From Stutzerimonas stutzeri (GTDB taxonomy: Bacteria; Pseudomonadota; Gammaproteobacteria; Pseudomonadales; Pseudomonadaceae): DNA of 64,000 nt. Each line of letters starts with the position of its first letter. Position 1 is the stretch's first letter. The stretch covers positions 434,001 to 498,000 of the forward strand of contig NZ_JAGQFP010000001.1 in assembly GCF_019090095.1 (NCBI RefSeq), read 5' to 3'. The translations under genes and the position numbers were made by a program. Shown piece by piece: positions 56,267 through 64,000 of this stretch. Below the pieces are notes generated by a model. It was not told the origin of the DNA and did not search any database. It worked only from the letters and a program-made list of their open reading frames with translations.

Positions 56267-57585
56267 GCCCCGGCAACGCTGGCCAGCCAGCGGCTGTCAC
56301 GACGCGAGGGGCGGCGATGAAGGCGCTTGTCGATCAATGCATGTGCTTTCTGAGTTTCGCCAGCACGCATCAATGCGACGACGAGGGTGTCCTCGACGAT
56401 CTCGCGCTGCGCGCCGCTGCCGCCGATACGGGCCACGTCGGCCGCCACCGGTTCGAGCAGGCGCGCGCAAGCTGCGTAATCTTCGTTGGCGAAGGCATGC
56501 GCTGCGCGGCAGAGCGTCGGGACGACGCTGCCTGCCGGAAGTGCGTTGCTCTGGACCATCTCATCGAGCACTGCAACACGTTGTTCAAGGGCTGGCTGGT
56601 CGCCGGTCGCGGCGGCAAGCAGCGCCATGTGGAAGTCGGCGAAGGCGAAGCCGGCCTGGCGGAAATAGGGCGTCGAGTAGGCCACGGCTTCTTCCCACAG
56701 GCCCGCCGGGACGGGATGCCCGTAGGCCTGCAGGCGCCACAGGAAGGATGACGTGTCACTGACTACATTGACCGGCACGCCCGTGGTGACAGGCGGCGCC
56801 ACATTATCGGTGTAGATCGCCAGAGCGCGCTCGGCGTCGCCCGCTTCCAGTGCGACCAAAGCACCGTGCCAAGCCACATGGCCATGCAGGATGCCGTTGC
56901 GGTCATAACCCGGCAGCCAGTCCTGCAGGAAGGCGCCGGCCTCGTCATGGGCGCCGGCTTCGTGCAGCACGTGAGCATTGGCGTGCGCCGCGTTGGCATT
57001 GTTCCAGCGCACCTCGAGCGAACGCTGGGTCAGTTTACGGCCCAGCTCGATGTTGCCGTTCTCGCCGTGTGACCAGCCGCGATAGTTGAGGAACCACCAA
57101 TCGTCGTCACCGAAATGACGGGCATGCTTTTCAACCAGATCGACACGGGCCTGGTCGTGGTCGGCCATGCCGGAAAAGGCAAACAGGCCAAAGGCTCCGA
57201 GCGGCAACGACATGATGAGAATGTCGTTCGGCCACTGATCCAGATGCACCAAAGCGCTCTCCAGCGCTTTCGGAGCCTGACCATTGAGTGCGAAGTAAAG
57301 CGTTGCGACGTGGCTTCGCTCACGCTCGGTGGCGAATGTGCTGACCAGCTCAAGCGCTTTCGCCACTTTGGCGCGGGCTTCGGTTACCTCAGCACGAATC
57401 GCGTGCAGCCGTGCTCGTGCGGCATGGGCCAGAGCGAAATCCGGGTCTACGGCTATAGCGTCTTCCAACACCTCGGCAGCGCCTGGCCAGAGTGACAAGA
57501 GCAGATCGACGCCCGTCTGGTAGCGTTCGGCTGCCAGCGCGGAAGTGGTGGAGAGTGGCAAGTCGTAACGGTCACGGCAGGTCAT
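56263..57585 (-). CDS. Tetratricopeptide-repeat protein (TTC38-like)
   Basis: A 440-residue soluble helical-repeat protein resembling the TTC38 group. It begins DRYDLPLSTTSALAAERYQTGVDLLLSLWPGA, then EDAIAVDPDFALAHAARARL, and shows paired-helix repeats such as NANAAHANAHVLHEAGAHDEAGAFLQDWLPGYD and HVAWHGALVALEAGDAERAL. There is no signal peptide. Its function is unknown; such proteins usually act as scaffolds. It is first in an operon with the MFS and perhaps NhaC genes, and divergent from an AraC regulator. Confidence 0.84.
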   Translation of the reverse strand: MTCRDRYDLPLSTTSALAAERYQTGVDLLLSLWPGAAEVLEDAIAVDPDFALAHAARARLHAIRAEVTEARAKVAKALELVSTFATERERSHVATLYFALNGQAPKALESALVHLDQWPNDILIMSLPLGAFGLFAFSGMADHDQARVDLVEKHARHFGDDDWWFLNYRGWSHGENGNIELGRKLTQRSLEVRWNNANAAHANAHVLHEAGAHDEAGAFLQDWLPGYDRNGILHGHVAWHGALVALEAGDAERALAIYTDNVAPPVTTGVPVNVVSDTSSFLWRLQAYGHPVPAGLWEEAVAYSTPYFRQAGFAFADFHMALLAAATGDQPALEQRVAVLDEMVQSNALPAGSVVPTLCRAAHAFANEDYAACARLLEPVAADVARIGGSGAQREIVEDTLVVALMRAGETQKAHALIDKRLHRRPSRRDSRWLASVAGA

Positions 57586-57819
57586 TGTTCTCGGCTCCCG
57601 GTATTGGATTCGGTGGCGGGTTGCTTTGCTCTTCGTCCGGCCCAGCGACGGACCTCAGCGATGACTGCATTAAATCGCTTTGAGCTGTGGCATTCTTTCG
57701 ACTAACGGACACATGATGTAGAGCAACTGCCAGCTTGCGCTGAGCCATGAATGGAGCCGATGGCTCGATGAGTCGAACTCATGGCCCGTTTGGCAACTGG
57801 TGCTCCTAGGAGATAAGCG
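57586..57819. other. Divergent promoter region, TPR/AraC genes
   Basis: 234 bases between the divergent TPR and AraC genes, without a supported frame. Both promoters and any AraC-family operator should be here. No clear direct repeat was picked out by eye. Confidence 0.35.
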
Positions 57820-58614
57820 TTGAACTGGCATCCCCTCGAATCACCTCGTGATCTGCAGCCACCACAGCCACTGACGGTGCGCTCCGAGTCGCTCGCTGCA
57901 CGTCAATACTTCGCCGAGCACAGCCACGATTGGAACCAATTGGTCTATGCCATCTCCGGCGTGCTGACGGTGAATGCGGCCGGTGGCTCATTCGTGATTT
58001 CCCCTGAGCAGGCGGCATGGCTGCCCACCGGCGTGTCGCATCGCGTGGGTTCGCTTCTGGGGGCGGAATTCCGCAGCCTGTGGATCGCCAACGAGCCCGG
58101 TGCATCGCTGCCACCACCGGAGGCGACCGTGTTTGCCGTATCGCCCTTGCTCAAGGCGCTGATCATCGAGGCCGATGCCGTCTCCGACGCGCCTGATGAA
58201 GACGGCTATGCCGGTCGGGTGACGCAGTTGATCCTCGATCAACTCAGGCGAGCCCGCCCGATCTCGACGGCATTGCCCTGGCCGACCAGCAACGCGCTCA
58301 CAACCCTGTGTGAGGCGCTTTACGCCAACCCGGCGGACCCTCGAGAGATCAGTGAATGGGGGCGGGCATTGGGTATGTCAGAGCGGACCCTGACGCGTCA
58401 TTTCGTTGCCGAGACAGGCATCAGCCTGCGCTCCTGGCGCCGGCAGTTGCGGCTGTTCCGCGCAATCGAGTTGCTGGGCGGTGGCATGGGCGTGACGCAG
58501 GCCGCACTGGAGCTGGGGTACAGCTCGACGTCGGCGTTCATCTATACGTTTCGCCAGGAGATGGGGTGCCCGCCGCATGCCTACATGCATGGGCGGGCGG
58601 AACGGCAGGACTGA
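57820..58614 (+). CDS. AraC-family transcriptional regulator with cupin N-terminus
   Basis: 264 residues. The N-terminal half is a cupin-like sensor (HSHDWNQLVYAISGVLTVNAAGGSFVISPEQAAWLPTGVSH). The C-terminal part (about 165-258) is the double helix-turn-helix: EWGRALGMSERTLTRHFVAETGISLRSWRRQLRL and VTQAALELGYSSTSAFIYTFRQEMG. The start is TTG 57820 with an AGGAG site at good spacing. It is divergent from the TPR-MFS genes and is their likely regulator. The ligand is unknown. Confidence 0.9.
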   Translation: MNWHPLESPRDLQPPQPLTVRSESLAARQYFAEHSHDWNQLVYAISGVLTVNAAGGSFVISPEQAAWLPTGVSHRVGSLLGAEFRSLWIANEPGASLPPPEATVFAVSPLLKALIIEADAVSDAPDEDGYAGRVTQLILDQLRRARPISTALPWPTSNALTTLCEALYANPADPREISEWGRALGMSERTLTRHFVAETGISLRSWRRQLRLFRAIELLGGGMGVTQAALELGYSSTSAFIYTFRQEMGCPPHAYMHGRAERQD

Positions 58615-58625
58615 GCGCCCGGCGC

Positions 58626-59090
58626 TCAGTTCACTTCAAACATCGCTTCGACTTCCACGGGCGCGTTCAGCGGCAGCGCGGCGACGCCGACAGCTGAGCG
58701 GGCATGGTGGGCGCGGTCGCCGAGGATTTCGACGAGGAAATCCGAGGCGCCGTTGGCGACCAAGTGGTGCTCGGTGAAGCCCTCACCACCTGCGACAAAA
58801 ACCGTGATCTTCACCAGGCGAACGATGCGTTCGAGGTCGGTGACTGCGGCCTTGGCCTGAGCCAGTACGTTGACGGCGCACCACTTGGCGGCATCCTGCC
58901 CGGCCGGCACGTCGAGCTGCTGGCCAAGCAGTCCGGTGTAAGCCAGTTTGCCGTCCTTCAACGGCAGTTGGCCGGAGGTGACTAGCAAGTTGCCGGTGCG
59001 CACGTAACCGACGTAATTGGCAACGGGCCTGGCGGGGGTCGGCAGCAGAATGTCACGTTCGGCCAGGCGGGCTTCGATGGTCTGGGTCAT
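58626..59090 (-). CDS. RidA-family enamine/imine deaminase
   Basis: Cytosolic RidA/YjgF-like protein, 154 residues, of the slightly longer subgroup. The signature Arg-containing stretch ARSAVGVAALPLNAPVEVEAMFEV closes the protein; the Arg corresponds to the catalytic Arg of RidA. The N-terminal half holds YVRTGNLLVTSGQLPLKDGKL. Such enzymes hydrolyse 2-aminoacrylate and related enamines. It lies 72 bases after a PLP C-S lyase gene whose reaction makes exactly that by-product, so it probably clears it. ATG 59090 is chosen over an upstream frame without a ribosome site. Confidence 0.9.
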   Translation of the reverse strand: MTQTIEARLAERDILLPTPARPVANYVGYVRTGNLLVTSGQLPLKDGKLAYTGLLGQQLDVPAGQDAAKWCAVNVLAQAKAAVTDLERIVRLVKITVFVAGGEGFTEHHLVANGASDFLVEILGDRAHHARSAVGVAALPLNAPVEVEAMFEVN

Positions 59091-59162
59091 AGTGGTTCTC
59101 TTTTTACGGTTGCACACAAGCACCGGGCCGCTCCCGAAGGGCGGCCCGGTGGTAGGGGGGAA

Positions 59163-60398
59163 TCAACGTTGGGCGACGGCGCTGGTAATGCGCGCGATCG
59201 CGTCGTCCACGGTCACGCGGCTGCAGCCCAGATTGGCACGCATGAAGCCATTGCCCTCGACGCCGAACTTCGGTCCCTTGTCGAGCCAGACGCGCGCCTG
59301 GGTCAGCATGAACTTGTCCAATTCGGCGGGCGTCATGCCGAGCCCACTGCAGTCCATCCAGGCCAGGTACAGCGAATCGGTCGGGAGCACCTTGATCTTC
59401 GAGGTCGCGGAGTGGATGGCATTGCGGAAATGCACCTGGTTGTCGCGCACGTAATTGAGCAGTTCTTCCAACCAGGGCTCGCCGTGGCGGTACGCCGCCT
59501 CGCAGGCGACCACGCCCATGGCGTTGACGTAGCGATAGACGTTGCGCTCGTACTGCCGCGTCAGTTCCTCGCGCAGGCGCCGGTTGGGCACGAAGACGTT
59601 CGCGTTCTGCAGGCCGGGTAGGTTGAAGGTCTTGCTTGGCGCCGTGCAGGTGATGCTGTTCTGGGCAAAGGCGTCACCCAGCGAGGCGAAGGGAACATGC
59701 CGTTTGGCGGGGTTGAGGATGAAGTCCTGGTGGATCTCGTCGGACAGCACGATTACCCCGTGACGCGCGCAAATCTCGCCCATGCTGCGCAGCTCGTCTT
59801 CCGACCAGACGTTACCAGTAGGGTTGTGCGGGTTGCTGAGGATGAACAGCTTGGTGTCCTTACGGATCGCGCGCTCGAAGGCTTCGGCGTCGAAGCGGTA
59901 GCCCTCGCCGGTGTATTCCAGCGGCGCGTAGGCCAGACGCCGGCCGTTGATCACTGAGTCGTCATGGAAATGCACGTACACCGGTGGCTGAATGAGCACC
60001 GAGTCGCCCGGCGAGGTGAACGCCTGGATAGCTGTTTTCATGGTGGTGATGATGCCGGAGGTCTGCAGCAGCCATTCCGGGGCAACATCCCAGCCGAAGC
60101 GGCGCTGCTGCCAGCCGACGACCGCCTCTACATAGCTCTTCGAGCCGCCGGCCGTGTAGCCGAACACGCCGAACTGCACGGCCTCGGCAAGGGCGTCGAT
60201 CACCGGCTGTGGCGAGCGGAAGTCCATATCCGCGACCCACATGGGAAGCGGGTCAGCGGCGTACTCGTCAGGCGCGAGGAACAGCGGGGCGCAGTCCCAC
60301 TTCATCGAATTGGTGTGCCGACGCTCGATGACCTCATCGAACATCGAGCGTTGCGGAGTCAGACTGGAAAGCGCCTTTGGGGCGACGGCTTCGTTCAT
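59163..60398 (-). CDS. MalY/PatB-family PLP-dependent C-S beta-lyase
   Basis: Fold-type I aminotransferase-like enzyme, 411 residues, of the MalY/PatB cystathionine beta-lyase family. It starts FDEVIERRHTNSMKWD and has PLPMWVADMDFRSPQPVIDAL, FGYTAGGSKSYVEAV and LSNPHNPTGNVWSEDEL. The PLP-binding Lys is in CTAPSKTFNLPGLQNANVFVPN, and the C-terminal phosphate-binding Arg in GFMRANLGCSR. It would split cystathionine or cysteine conjugates into a thiol, pyruvate and ammonia through 2-aminoacrylate. It is divergent from a MetR-like LysR gene and precedes ridA. A PatC-like or S-alkylcysteine lyase role is equally possible. Confidence 0.9.
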   Translation of the reverse strand: MNEAVAPKALSSLTPQRSMFDEVIERRHTNSMKWDCAPLFLAPDEYAADPLPMWVADMDFRSPQPVIDALAEAVQFGVFGYTAGGSKSYVEAVVGWQQRRFGWDVAPEWLLQTSGIITTMKTAIQAFTSPGDSVLIQPPVYVHFHDDSVINGRRLAYAPLEYTGEGYRFDAEAFERAIRKDTKLFILSNPHNPTGNVWSEDELRSMGEICARHGVIVLSDEIHQDFILNPAKRHVPFASLGDAFAQNSITCTAPSKTFNLPGLQNANVFVPNRRLREELTRQYERNVYRYVNAMGVVACEAAYRHGEPWLEELLNYVRDNQVHFRNAIHSATSKIKVLPTDSLYLAWMDCSGLGMTPAELDKFMLTQARVWLDKGPKFGVEGNGFMRANLGCSRVTVDDAIARITSAVAQR

Positions 60399-60524
60399 AG
60401 CGTTCTTGTCTACCTTGTATTGCGAAGTCGAGGACCGGTGCGTTGGCCCTTTACGCTGTTGTAACAGCATCTCATCATGAGCAGAAATGGTTATGCTTCA
60501 TGGATTCATGACAGGAGCTCATCG

Positions 60525-61412
60525 ATGGTTGATAGCTATCACCTGACGATTCTGCGCGAGGTGTCTCGCCTGGGCAGCGTCACGGCTGCAGCCGAGCGGT
60601 TGAACGTCAGCCAGTCGGCGCTTTCCCATACCATTCGCAAGTTCGAGGATCGCCACGCCATCAAGGTGTGGGTTAAGCACGGTCGCGCGTTGCGGTTTAC
60701 CCAGGCCGGCGAATACCTGCTGGCGCTGGCCGAGCGGATTTTGCCGCCGATGGAAGAGGCGCAGCGGGTGCTCGCCGAGTTCGCCGAAGGCCGGCGCGGC
60801 GCGTTGCGCGTCGGCATGGAGTGCCATCCGTGCCAGCACTGGCTGATGCGCATGACAGGCCCCTATCTGGCCGATTGGCCGGAGGTGGACTTCGAAGTCC
60901 GTACGGCCTTCAGCTTCGATGGCGTGGCGGCACTGGTGGGTTACGAGATTGACCTGCTGATCACGCCCGACCCGCTGAAGCGTCCGGAGTTGATCTTCGT
61001 TCCGGTGTTCGACTACGAATTGGTTCTGGTCGTGCACGAAGCGCATCCGCTGGCCGGCAAGCCTTGGCTGGCGCCGGAAGACCTCTTGGACGAAACGCTG
61101 ATTACCGTGCCAGTCACGCTCGAGCGCCTGGACGTCTATACGCGCTTCCTGGTGCCGGCGCACTGCCGGCCGCGCCGCCAGACCACAGCCGAGAGCACCG
61201 AGTTGATGCTGCAGCTCTGCGCTGCCAGGCGTGGCGTCAGCGTCCTGCCGGACTGGCTCCTACGCGAGCAGGGCGCCGACTTGCCACTGCGCGGCATCCG
61301 CCTCGGCCGCGACGGGCTGCACAAGCGCATCCATCTGGGTTTGCGCCGGGGCGAAGAGACCGTTGACTACATGGCCGGTTTTATCGAGCGGGCACGGGGC
61401 ACGGTGGCGTGA
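60525..61412 (+). CDS. MetR-like LysR regulator
   Basis: 295 residues. The winged helix reads [32 protein letters not shown] (about residues 10-41). The effector domain resembles MetR in [15 protein letters not shown] (compare AIECHSCIQWL in MetR) and in [16 protein letters not shown]. MetR senses homocysteine and controls methionine genes, so control of the divergent PatB-type lyase and ridA is likely. ATG 60525 has an AGGAG site at 7 bases. The next gene downstream is a truncated chemoreceptor starting almost at its stop codon. Confidence 0.89.
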   Translation: MVDSYHLTILREVSRLGSVTAAAERLNVSQSALSHTIRKFEDRHAIKVWVKHGRALRFTQAGEYLLALAERILPPMEEAQRVLAEFAEGRRGALRVGMECHPCQHWLMRMTGPYLADWPEVDFEVRTAFSFDGVAALVGYEIDLLITPDPLKRPELIFVPVFDYELVLVVHEAHPLAGKPWLAPEDLLDETLITVPVTLERLDVYTRFLVPAHCRPRRQTTAESTELMLQLCAARRGVSVLPDWLLREQGADLPLRGIRLGRDGLHKRIHLGLRRGEETVDYMAGFIERARGTVA

Positions 61413-61446
61413 GCCTGTCACTAACAGTCGGTGGCCAACGTTTGCG

Positions 61447-62208
61447 CGGCAATCCGACGATCAGAGCCAGCGAACCAATAGCGTCGCTGCGGCGATCAAC
61501 GAACTCGGCGCAGCCGCACATGAAATTGCAAGCAATGCGGCCCATGCCTCGAGCGAAGCTGGTACGGCACGTAGTCAAGGCGAAGAAGGGCGTGAGGTGT
61601 TGGCCGAGGCGTTGACATCGATGCAAGCACTGAGCCGCAAAATCGGCACAAGCTGCGAGCACATTGAAGCCTTGAACGGCAAGGCAGCCAACATCGGCCA
61701 GATCCTCGACGTGATTCGCGGCATTTCGGACCAGACCAACTTGCTCGCGCTCAACGCCGCTATCGAGGCGGCCCGCGCCGGCGAAGCCGGCCGTGGTTTT
61801 GCGGTTGTAGCCGACGAGGTGCGTTCCCTGGCCAGCCGGACGCAAGCATCGGCACAGCAAATACAGGAAATGATCGAAGAGCTGCAAACTGGCTCGCGTG
61901 ACGCGGTTGAACTCATGCGCGAAAGCCGGCGCCAGAGCAGCCATAGCGTCCAGGTTGCCGAACAGGCGGATGAACGGCTGGGCAGCATCACGGCGCGTAT
62001 CGGTGACATCGACGGGCAAAACCAGTCGGTTGCCGCTGCAACCGAAGAACAGACCGCCGTAGTCGAGACGATCAACATGGACATCAGCGAGATCAACCTG
62101 ATCAATCAGCGCAGCGTGGATAACCTTCAGGCGACGTTGCAGGCCTGTACTGAGCTCGAGAAGGAAGCTGAGCGCCTGCAGCGCCTTGTCGGTGGGTTCC
62201 GGATCTGA
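61447..62208 (+). pseudogene. Headless methyl-accepting chemotaxis protein (5'-truncated)
   Basis: About 253 codons of a chemoreceptor cytoplasmic domain: [27 protein letters not shown] at the start and the hairpin tip [34 protein letters not shown] in the middle, ending QRLVGGFRI. The ligand-binding, membrane and HAMP parts are missing, and homology begins within about 40 bases of the LysR stop. No start codon with a ribosome site leads into the frame; the open frame merely continues back into the LysR gene out of register. The signalling tip itself is intact, so loss was recent, or a short cytosolic product could still be made. A recombination or deletion junction near 61413-61447 is likely. 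Confidence 0.85.
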
Positions 62209-62929
62209 TGCCAGCTGCCGTTTCCGGTAACGGATGAACAGGGCAGCGTGTTCGGCTCGCAACGGGTCGAACAATGCCCGGGCTGCCCGCCCGCTGATGA
62301 CCGGAATGACGCTCTCACATCGACGAGCGCGGCTCGTGCCAGCGGTATTTTTATGCAGCAATGTGACGCCGCAGACCCGACCCGACCTACACACCGCTGA
62401 AGGGTACTGTCAGGACTACTGCGCCTGGCAGGATCCCAATCCAGGTCCGCGCGGCCAACAATTCTCCGTTGGTTGAGGCATATCCCGCAGCGGACTGGTG
62501 CAGCATGACCTGATGGAGAACTATGTTCGGATCGCGGTAGCCGGTTGTTCAGCGCTAACCGCCGGCGATTCAATAGGAAATACGCTGTTCGGTAGCATGC
62601 CTACGGTCGTGCAATGCCGAGTTGGCGCTGGCCGGGTGGCGTTGCCATCCGCTTGAGCGAGAGCGGAATACCCATCGATGTACTGAACTGAAAACGAGGC
62701 ACGGTCGGTACTAGCTTCCCGTCTGCCGACTGAACGCACATCAGGTTGACGCCCGACTGCCACGGGCCATGCCTAACCGACCGCTAACCGTCCCGCAGCT
62801 GCCATGCGGCGGATCGGATATTGGTGCCGGGGTTGCGCGAAGTCGCTACTTAAACCTATTGGGGCCGCATCAATGGGCCGCGCCGTTGAGAAAGAACTGT
62901 TCGATGACAGTTGCCATTGCCGCCCGGGC
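62209..62929. other. Decayed or non-coding stretch
   Basis: About 720 bases with no supported gene. Short frames exist on both strands but show no family resemblance, ribosome site or codon pattern like the neighbours. Given the truncated genes on both sides this looks like degraded sequence from earlier rearrangement. No terminal inverted repeats or transposase remnant were recognised. Confidence 0.5.
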
Positions 62930-63103
62930 GACAGCGCGAACCTAGACCTGTCCGAAGGACGCCGGGACGCGGCGGTCGCCAAGTACGAAGGCGCCATCCA
63001 GATCGCGTTCCGCGAGGTGGCCGATGCTCTGGCCGCGCGGGAGACCTTGCTACAGGAGGAACGGGCACGTCGCGCACTGGCCACCACCAGTACGGAAGCC
63101 TTG
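62930..63103 (+). pseudogene. Remnant of an outer-membrane efflux channel (OprM/NodT family)
   Basis: 58 codons matching the last part of OprM-type channels: SANLDLSEGRRDAAVAKYEG then AIQIAFREVADALAARETLL and a short helical run. In intact proteins this lies near the C-terminal end of the second half-repeat. The frame before and after it has no resemblance, and the gene lacks a start, signal peptide and barrel strands. It cannot function as a channel. Its parent could have belonged to an RND or type I export operon deleted from this site. Confidence 0.72.
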
Positions 63104-63179
63104 ATGCCTTGGAAATCTTGTCGCAGTGGTCGCCAAGGTGTGCTAAGCCATGCAGTGTCTGTCGACGTTTTGTACATCT

Positions 63180-64000
63180 TCAGTGTGTCGATCGTAGCCG
63201 TCGCCACAATGTCGTCCGGCTAATGCCTAGCCGGCGTGCTGCTTCGTTGAGATTGCCGTGGCAACTTTCCAGCGTTTCCTTTACATGGCGAATCTGTGCC
63301 GCCTTGCCAACCTGTTGCAATGCTGTTTCCCGTGAGGGTTGTTCCCGTGGCGCTGAGCTCGAGAGGGTACTGCACAACTCCGGTAACACGCGGGCTAGGT
63401 ATTGCTCGTCCAAGCCGTCCTCTCGAATGAGTTCGGTCGCCGATAACATCGCACGCTCGATAATGTTTTCTAGCTCTCGTACATTGCCAGGCCAGCGATA
63501 GCGCACCAGGTAAGGCATCAATGCGGTGGGTACGTCTACGGCACCCGGCGGCTGGCCCTGTCTGAGCAGGCGCTGGCTAATGCCCACGCAAATCTGTTCG
63601 ATATCTTCGGGCCGCTCGCGCAGCGGAGTGGTCTGTAGGCGCAAGATATTGAGTCGGTAATACAGATCGCTACGAAACCCTCCTTCTTCAATTGCAGTGT
63701 TCAGGTCTTGATGAGTGGCGGCGATGATGCGCACGTCGATGGAGATCGGTTCGGTGCTACCGAGCCTTAAGACCTCACGCTCCTGCAGCACCCGTAGCAG
63801 TCGAGTCTGTAACGACACGGGCATGTCGCCAATCTCGTCGAGAAACAACGTGCCGTGGTGCGCGGCTTCGATCAGGCCATGCTTGCCGCCCTTGCGCGAA
63901 CCGCTAAAAGCACCTTCTTCATACCCGAACAGTTCACTCTCCAGCAGTGACTCTGGAAACGCAGCGCAATTGATGGCGACGAAGGGATTGTGCCGGCGCG
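63180..64000 (-). CDS. Sigma-54-dependent transcriptional activator (5' end beyond window)
   Basis: C-terminal 272 residues of an NtrC-family activator; the N-terminal sensor and Walker A region lie off the right edge. The AAA+ domain shows [20 protein letters not shown], the sigma-54 contact loop, Walker [25 protein letters not shown] and [20 protein letters not shown] Fis-type helix-turn-helix closes the protein ([21 protein letters not shown]). The contact loop reads GAFSGS where most activators have GAFTGA. Overall it resembles the PrpR/acetoin-regulator type. Its target genes are not visible. It converges on the OprM-like remnant. Confidence 0.9.
   Translation of the reverse strand, partial: RRHNPFVAINCAAFPESLLESELFGYEEGAFSGSRKGGKHGLIEAAHHGTLFLDEIGDMPVSLQTRLLRVLQEREVLRLGSTEPISIDVRIIAATHQDLNTAIEEGGFRSDLYYRLNILRLQTTPLRERPEDIEQICVGISQRLLRQGQPPGAVDVPTALMPYLVRYRWPGNVRELENIIERAMLSATELIREDGLDEQYLARVLPELCSTLSSSAPREQPSRETALQQVGKAAQIRHVKETLESCHGNLNEAARRLGISRTTLWRRLRSTH

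Noticed and set aside
62804-63223. 139-residue frame as a functional gene
   Set aside because: Only the central 58 codons resemble a known protein, the C-terminal end of an OprM-type channel; the flanks are unrelated.

Overview
The window is high-GC, densely packed chromosomal DNA of a pseudomonad (Pseudomonas or a close relative such as Stutzerimonas; the species cannot be fixed from sequence alone). The evidence is a complete mexS-mexT-mexE-mexF locus in the Pseudomonas arrangement, REP-type intergenic repeats of pseudomonad style, and Pseudomonas-typical small families (DUF2790, DUF1652, DUF2934). It also holds the large trehalose/alpha-glucan plus Ku/LigD stress cluster that I recall in the same general layout from P. 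aeruginosa. No tRNA, rRNA, CRISPR array, phage or intact insertion sequence was recognised.

Layout. (1) 1-6.8 kb: MexEF-type RND efflux genes on the minus strand (mexF runs off the left edge), their LysR activator MexT, and the divergent oxidoreductase MexS. Two candidate MexT boxes lie about 80 bp upstream of mexE and mexS, and three REP elements lie between mexE and mexT. (2) 6.9-9.7 kb: an operon of a short-chain dehydrogenase, Ku and a free-standing LigD-type polymerase. (3) 9.9-15.5 kb: a respiratory formate dehydrogenase operon fdnGHI-fdhE, in which fdnG is a selenoprotein read through an in-frame UGA with a SECIS-like hairpin behind it. (4) 16.1-43.7 kb: the stress carbohydrate island. 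A plus-strand operon glgE-treS/mak-glgB is followed by a minus-strand operon zinc dehydrogenase-DUF72-ybhP-clsB-ybhN, a LysR/dioxygenase pair, a DUF2218 gene and an M23 peptidase. A minus-strand operon glgA-treZ-malQ-treY-DUF2934-glgX closes the island. (5) 43.9-50.1 kb: a CinA-like amidase, an MscS channel, DUF892, DUF1652, a small exported protein, full-length LigD and a DUF2790 protein. (6) 50.3-61.4 kb: LysR and EptA, then an NhaC-type antiporter, an MFS carrier, a TPR protein and an AraC regulator, then a RidA/PatB-type C-S lyase pair with a MetR-like regulator. (7) 61.4-63.2 kb: a decayed patch with a headless chemoreceptor and a short outer-membrane efflux remnant. It ends in the C-terminal part of a sigma-54 activator that runs off the right edge.

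How the genes work together. TreS converts trehalose to maltose, the fused maltokinase makes maltose-1-phosphate, GlgE polymerises it and GlgB branches the glucan. GlgX debranches, MalQ reshuffles chains, TreY and TreZ regenerate trehalose, and GlgA is a second glucan entry point. Interleaved with this are DNA end-joining genes (Ku, an extra polymerase, LigD), cardiolipin synthase, an osmotic channel and stress-associated small proteins, which suggests a desiccation/osmotic survival island. Two sites with the same ECF-sigma (AlgU/RpoE-like) layout, GAACTT-N17-TCGGA, lie upstream of glgE and of the CinA-like gene and offer a possible shared control.
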